DNA of 64,000 bases from NCBI GenBank assembly GCA_030765045.1, contig CM060972.1:60031773-60095772 (forward strand). The letters run 5' to 3'. Each line of letters opens with the position of its first letter. Position 1 is the first letter of the stretch. Positions 59,144 to 64,000 of the stretch are shown piece by piece. A model generated the notes under the pieces. The model worked only from the letters and a program-made list of their open reading frames with translations. It was not told where the DNA came from and ran no database searches. Both the position numbers and the translations under genes were made by a program. Origin of the DNA: Tenodera sinensis (Eukaryota > Arthropoda > Insecta > Mantodea > Mantidae).

Positions 59144-62100
59144 AGTATAGAAGTACCTACAGGCAACAGTCGCGAGAACTAAATCAGAACATACCTAGTT
59201 TATGAGAATTCTCTGGGCACCTTTTAGTTTTCTTAAAGAGAAAATACTAAAACATTCCTTGAACTCATCGTTGTTTCTAATTACATTGTGACCAATAATG
59301 AACTTAAAATGGACTACACAACGCATATTACCTTTCCTTTATTTAAATAATGAGTTCTATGAAAAATTGCTTAGGTAAAGTGGTGTTCTTTATGGTGTTC
59401 TTTTTAATATTCTGTCATAAAAACTTAAAAACGTCCAAAATTGAATATTAATGGGATTTGAATAAAATATACACATTGTCTAAAACCTTAATTGAAGTAA
59501 AAATCGAATTAGATTTTTTAAATTATAGACCAAACAATTTTGTCTTTAAATGAATGCAGTCCGTTCCACCCTGTATTATATTTCCATTGGCGGTATGCAA
59601 TAAAAATTAAAACTGTGTACCAGGGACATAAGCTTGTCGAAGTTTGACTGTATGTCCTGTTTCTCCAATAAATATCTAAACATACTTATACAAGAATAAC
59701 CAGTATTGTGATAAATGAAGAGAAATGCTTGTTTTGAACCTTGTACCACAAAATCAAGCATTTCCCTGATGCTTCTAATATCCTGTATTGATTGTCATGA
59801 TACGTCACTGGAAAAGGCTGAGGATACCTGAACTAGAAAATAGAAAAAAAAATGAAAAGCAACATTTGTGCATTTTTCTCGCAGTTAGCTGTGTATTTTT
59901 TCTTTTTAAACTTGCGAAGTAGAAGTGTTGTGAGTCACAGGTTGATTTTCGCATTGTGAAATAGTATGAAGAATAAGATGGCCAGGTCGAACCGTTCTTT
60001 CACCCCGGGACGTGCTGTCAGTTGGTGTTGGAAGTCAAGGAACTGCAGGCCACTCAACTCCACACAGCGCGGATGTCCACTGCTGAGGTCTCAACACAAC
60101 AACGGGACCGGCAGGGGTCAACTACCGCGGGTACCACGCCCCCCTGCGTGACGTCAAGGTCGCCAGTCAGGGGGCCCAACATTTGCGTACCTGAACAAAC
60201 TTCCAAATCCGGCTCACCGGCGTCAGTGCTTTCAGAGAACAGAGGACTATCGCGGTTAAAGCTAACATGTTGGAAAATAGCGTTTGTCGCATTTATCCTT
60301 TTCGAAACTTAGCGTCTCTTTAGATACTAAATACTAATGTCATTTTTCCTTGCTTTAGGATACTTGAGATACAATTCTGTTTAAATAAAGAACAAAAATC
60401 TGCATTTCCTACAAATTTTCGAAGCACAACACTCCTTTTTTAATGTGTCTAAATTAACACGAAATTTGTAACTAATATATAATATGCCTCTGAATATTTT
60501 ACTCATTTACTTTTTATACTTTTTGACAAGGGTGACAAATTTGTCAAAAATCACTAGGAGTAAAACATCCAATGTCTTGTTTAAGACAATATTACCGATT
60601 TTAAACTTTACCTTTCCAGATTAGGAACATTTAAAACCCAATAATGTGATCTTTTAAATGGAATAGTGCTTTGTTGCTATATGCCATACCAAATATCTTG
60701 TTTTCAAAACCTTTTATTCAGCACGTTTTCATAATGAAAACGAGCCACGCGTTGCAGCTTTTAGTTTATTTCTAAACCTTGTTACTACAATTTCGGAGAA
60801 AGAGCTGAACAGATACATTGATGTTTTGAGATAAAAAAAATGTTTGAAAGCTACAAATTAATTTGTTTTCATCTCCTTTTTGGGCGAATAACGAAGAAAA
60901 ATAATTTTAAGAACAATTAACGGTTAGAAAAAAAAAAAAAAGACATACAGAAATAAAAAAGAAATTAATTTAAATGGAGAAATAACATTTGAAAAAGGGA
61001 ATTTAGGTCACGGCCGGGAACATAATCATGCAGATGTTCTTATCAACTGAAACAGCACGCGCCTTTCCCCAAGCGCACCATAAAACCAGCTTCGTTTTTA
61101 TACTGACACTGCAGACGAATGCAGTAAGGAATCTAAGAACACGGGAGGCTGGAAAACTCTGCTTTCATCTTCTGATGTCAACTTCAGTTCCGTTCAGAAG
61201 TAACTTTTTAAATTACCTTAATTACAGACTTCCCAGAATGTTGTACCTCTAAGCTGGTGTAACCACAAGGGTGAATGTCAGGCCATGCAGCTGTCACAAA
61301 CTCCAAACTGGTTTTAGGGCATTGTAGTGTTTACCACAATAAGTAGGTATACCTCTGTTTAAAAGGATGGCTTCCTAACTTACATGGGACTGAATGGTTA
61401 TATGGCAATGCCACCATGTGATGCCAATTCTAGGCGGATCTTAAAGTTTCCTCTCATTCAGCAAATAAAAGATGTATTTTTTCTCAACATTATTTTCTGA
61501 ATAATGCCGGAAAATGTTTTTAGTCTTTCACATTGCATGTCCAGGCCCCGATTTCAGGTACGCTCTGGACAGTTAATATTAATCACCGCTCCCCTCCTTA
61601 ATCAGTTCCTCCCAAATATAAAATTTTACAAATTCAAGCTTATTTATTATCGTTTTAAACTAGCACATCACGGAACTAAACACAGGTAGATTTTTTAGAT
61701 GCAGCCAATCACCTTGCTCGGATCTGTGCGAGTGACGTCATACAAATTGACGCTAAGGTAATATCTCTATTTCCTGCTTGAAATAAACAAGAGACTGCCG
61801 GTAACGGAGCGGGCACTACACTTGATCACGCACTGTCCCGCGATGTTTACTACAAGGAAGTTAGGGAGATACTAACCTGACACACCCATTGTCTTATAAA
61901 TTAAAAGGTGAACTCCACCATACATCACAGCGCAAGTTCAAACCATTCGCAACGTCTAAAAAATCTGCATGTGCTAACGGTTTTAAAGACACGTTATTTG
62001 TCATTTTTATTTATTTGTTTATTCATCAATTTATTTATTTGTTTATTTATTTCATGTTTGTCGCAGTCCGATATGGCTGTTATAACGACAAAAATAGAAA

Positions 62101-63620
62101 CAACATGAATTAGAATATCACTTTGCCAAACAAACTAGTTTATTTTACGCAAAGGTTTTCCAAATCAAAACTTTTGTCCTATTTTTTTCGCACCTCAAAT
62201 TCTCCCACTCCTCAAAAACTGGCGCTCTGCACAAATGCCCATTTGGCCCTTTTGTAAATCGGGCACGGGTATGTGAATTAAAATAAAATACTTAACATAT
62301 ACCAAACCTTATCTAAATATTTTCTGCAGATGAGAGGAATACATTTAGGCAAAGCATTAGTGAAATTTTGCAAAAGCTTAGAGTTCTTCTTTGCCTTGTC
62401 ATTCCGCCTATATTAAGTATTTTCAGGCCTCATTTTTATTTTCTTGAAACTGCATACTACTAAAATTATGCTATCCTATTTATGTACAAATGTTTCAAAT
62501 AAATTTTTCCACGCTAGTTTTCTTTCAGTATTTTTCACTATTCAAAATGCTCGATGTACCATTGTTAATGCTTGCCATTTTCGTGAGAGATTTAGAATAA
62601 AAAGTTTGAAAATTGTACAATTATTAAAAATATTACTTAATTTACCAATAAATAATTATCCTCTATACCTAAGGTTGGTAAAATTTGAAAATTCAATAAT
62701 ACATATACACATTTTTGCAGTACACTAAATTAATCAAAACTTGCACAACAATCTCTTTAAGTTCAAAATGAAATACCAACATAGATATAACAACCGTTTG
62801 ATACAAGGAGCATATTGAATTAACGTATCAAGGTTTATTAAATAAAATTTTAAAAGATTTGCGATTCAAAAGGGTTGTCGTAATTCATCAAAATGCTGCA
62901 AAGATATTTCATTTCATTCATATATTAAATATATATGAACATTTCAAAGTAAATCTAAAGCATTATTGTACATCCGTGGACCAAAAAATTACTAATCTCT
63001 GGGACGCCAAATTTGTCAACTTTTCAGCGCCTCGTTTACACCATCCGCGATACAGTTGTGTAGTGGCAGCAACAAACTGTCGCAAGTTCCAATCCTAATG
63101 TTACTAACCAATATGATCAATCAAGGCGCTGAGTCGCCTAGGACTTGGACAAATTTGGTCTTCGAAACATATATTTCCCATAACGTGTACTATGGGTGGA
63201 CTTTCGTGCAACCGTTGTCCCCAGTTAAAATATACCATGGCTTAAGCTACGTCTTAGAATTGATGAATCCAATGTTTCAAAACAGTTCCATCTTGGGCGA
63301 CATAATCCCTGAGGACAGATGAAACTCGAAATATTGAATTTTATGTTATTGATTTTAAATACATTACGTGAGTAGTAAATTCTATATTTTAATTAGCTCT
63401 ATGTTTGTTCTATAACCCCGCATTTCCGAGTTACATTAAATTAATAAGAGTGAAAAATACGCCAATGTATATTTATTGAAAACATTTAGAATACAATCGC
63501 AATGGAATACCACAGGTAGGTGACTTAGAAAGTAAACAAGCCTCAATCTGTTTCTCAAACGGTGAAACTTAATTTCCATAAAATACTTACACCCATTCAT
63601 TCATATATTTAGGACCATCT
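59144..63620. other. Non-coding sequence, one GC-rich unassigned patch
   Basis: A GC-rich patch at 59990-60250 is open in more than one frame but unrecognised. The remainder is AT-rich, with A-runs near 60930-60940. A Glut4EF upstream exon was looked for on the minus strand and not found. Confidence 0.4.
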
Positions 63621-63622
63621 AC

Positions 63623-63680
63623 CGCAGGCCTGGACGACTGGGGGAATAGCTTGAGCGATCTTCATTTTTTATCTGCTAGA
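63623..63680. repeat. End fragment of the CAGGCCTGG miniature element
   Basis: CAGGCCTGGACGACT followed by GCGATCTTCATTTTTTATCT matches the left half of 58537-58661 (CGACCTTCATTTTTAACCTG). The right end was not identified. Confidence 0.55.
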
Positions 63681-64000
63681 CCACAGATGGGGAGAACTGA
63701 CACAATGTGTCATTTCCCCTATATCGCAGTTTTAACAACTTCCACTCTGCTAAACGCCCCCCGCTAACTCTGAGAACCGGCCGTTCCCTCATGGTCAATG
63801 GTAAAATATATGGCATAACTAGGTAAAAAGTTACTCCAAAGGTAACATAAGTACCTATTTTTGTGTTTCTAGTAAAAATAAAGGGATGTGTTTGCTGCAC
63901 CACAAAAAAATGTACGTAACGTAATCACAAAACCAGTACATCATGTTCCTATTTGGTTCGGCCACTGGACACCTTGAAACTAAGCTTGTTTGTAAAGACG

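Overview
This is a eukaryotic, AT-rich (roughly 60-65% A+T by eye), repeat-dense window. It looks like an insect with a large genome, possibly a polyneopteran such as a cockroach or termite. That guess rests on short exons with GT-AG introns up to 30 kb, several tRNA-derived SINE families with target-site duplications, Tc1/mariner and hAT fossils, and a protein very like Drosophila Glut4EF. I see no bacterial operon, CRISPR array, phage or rRNA.

The one gene I can support is a minus-strand zinc-finger transcription factor of the Glut4EF / SLC2A4RG-ZNF395-ZNF704 family. Five coding exons were recovered, in transcript order 48158-47983, 17865-17768, 16242-16103, 14964-14750 and 10108-9881. Every exon has usable GT-AG sites, and the reading phase carries exactly across all four junctions (+1, 0, 2, 1, 0). 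Together they encode the C-terminal 285 residues: a Ser/Pro-rich acidic segment, a C2H2 finger (CTWPGC...HVRKVH), the family FYYTEV block, and a C-terminal C-clamp (C-X12-C-X2-C-X5-C) followed by a stop at 9881. Upstream coding exons and the promoter were not found and probably lie beyond position 64000.

Layout: 1-870 is a broken Tc1-like transposase. 870-9880 is sequence downstream of the gene, including its 3' UTR and several SINEs. 9881-17865 holds the four 3' exons, with a hAT-type non-autonomous element (13580-14375) in the last intron. 17866-47982 is a 30 kb intron packed with repeats: a >550 bp AAT/ATC microsatellite, an approximately 0.85 kb interspersed repeat called family A here, SINEs, two mariner transposase fossils and small MITEs. 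48159-64000 is 5' intron or flank and holds further family A copies, a nested SINE-in-SINE, a 1.72 kb hAT element with terminal repeats and target duplication, and two GC-rich patches, one of which is explained as a MITE.

I found no clearly new biological system. The most informative signals are the reconstructed gene, the bounded transposon fossils, and the modular SINE families.
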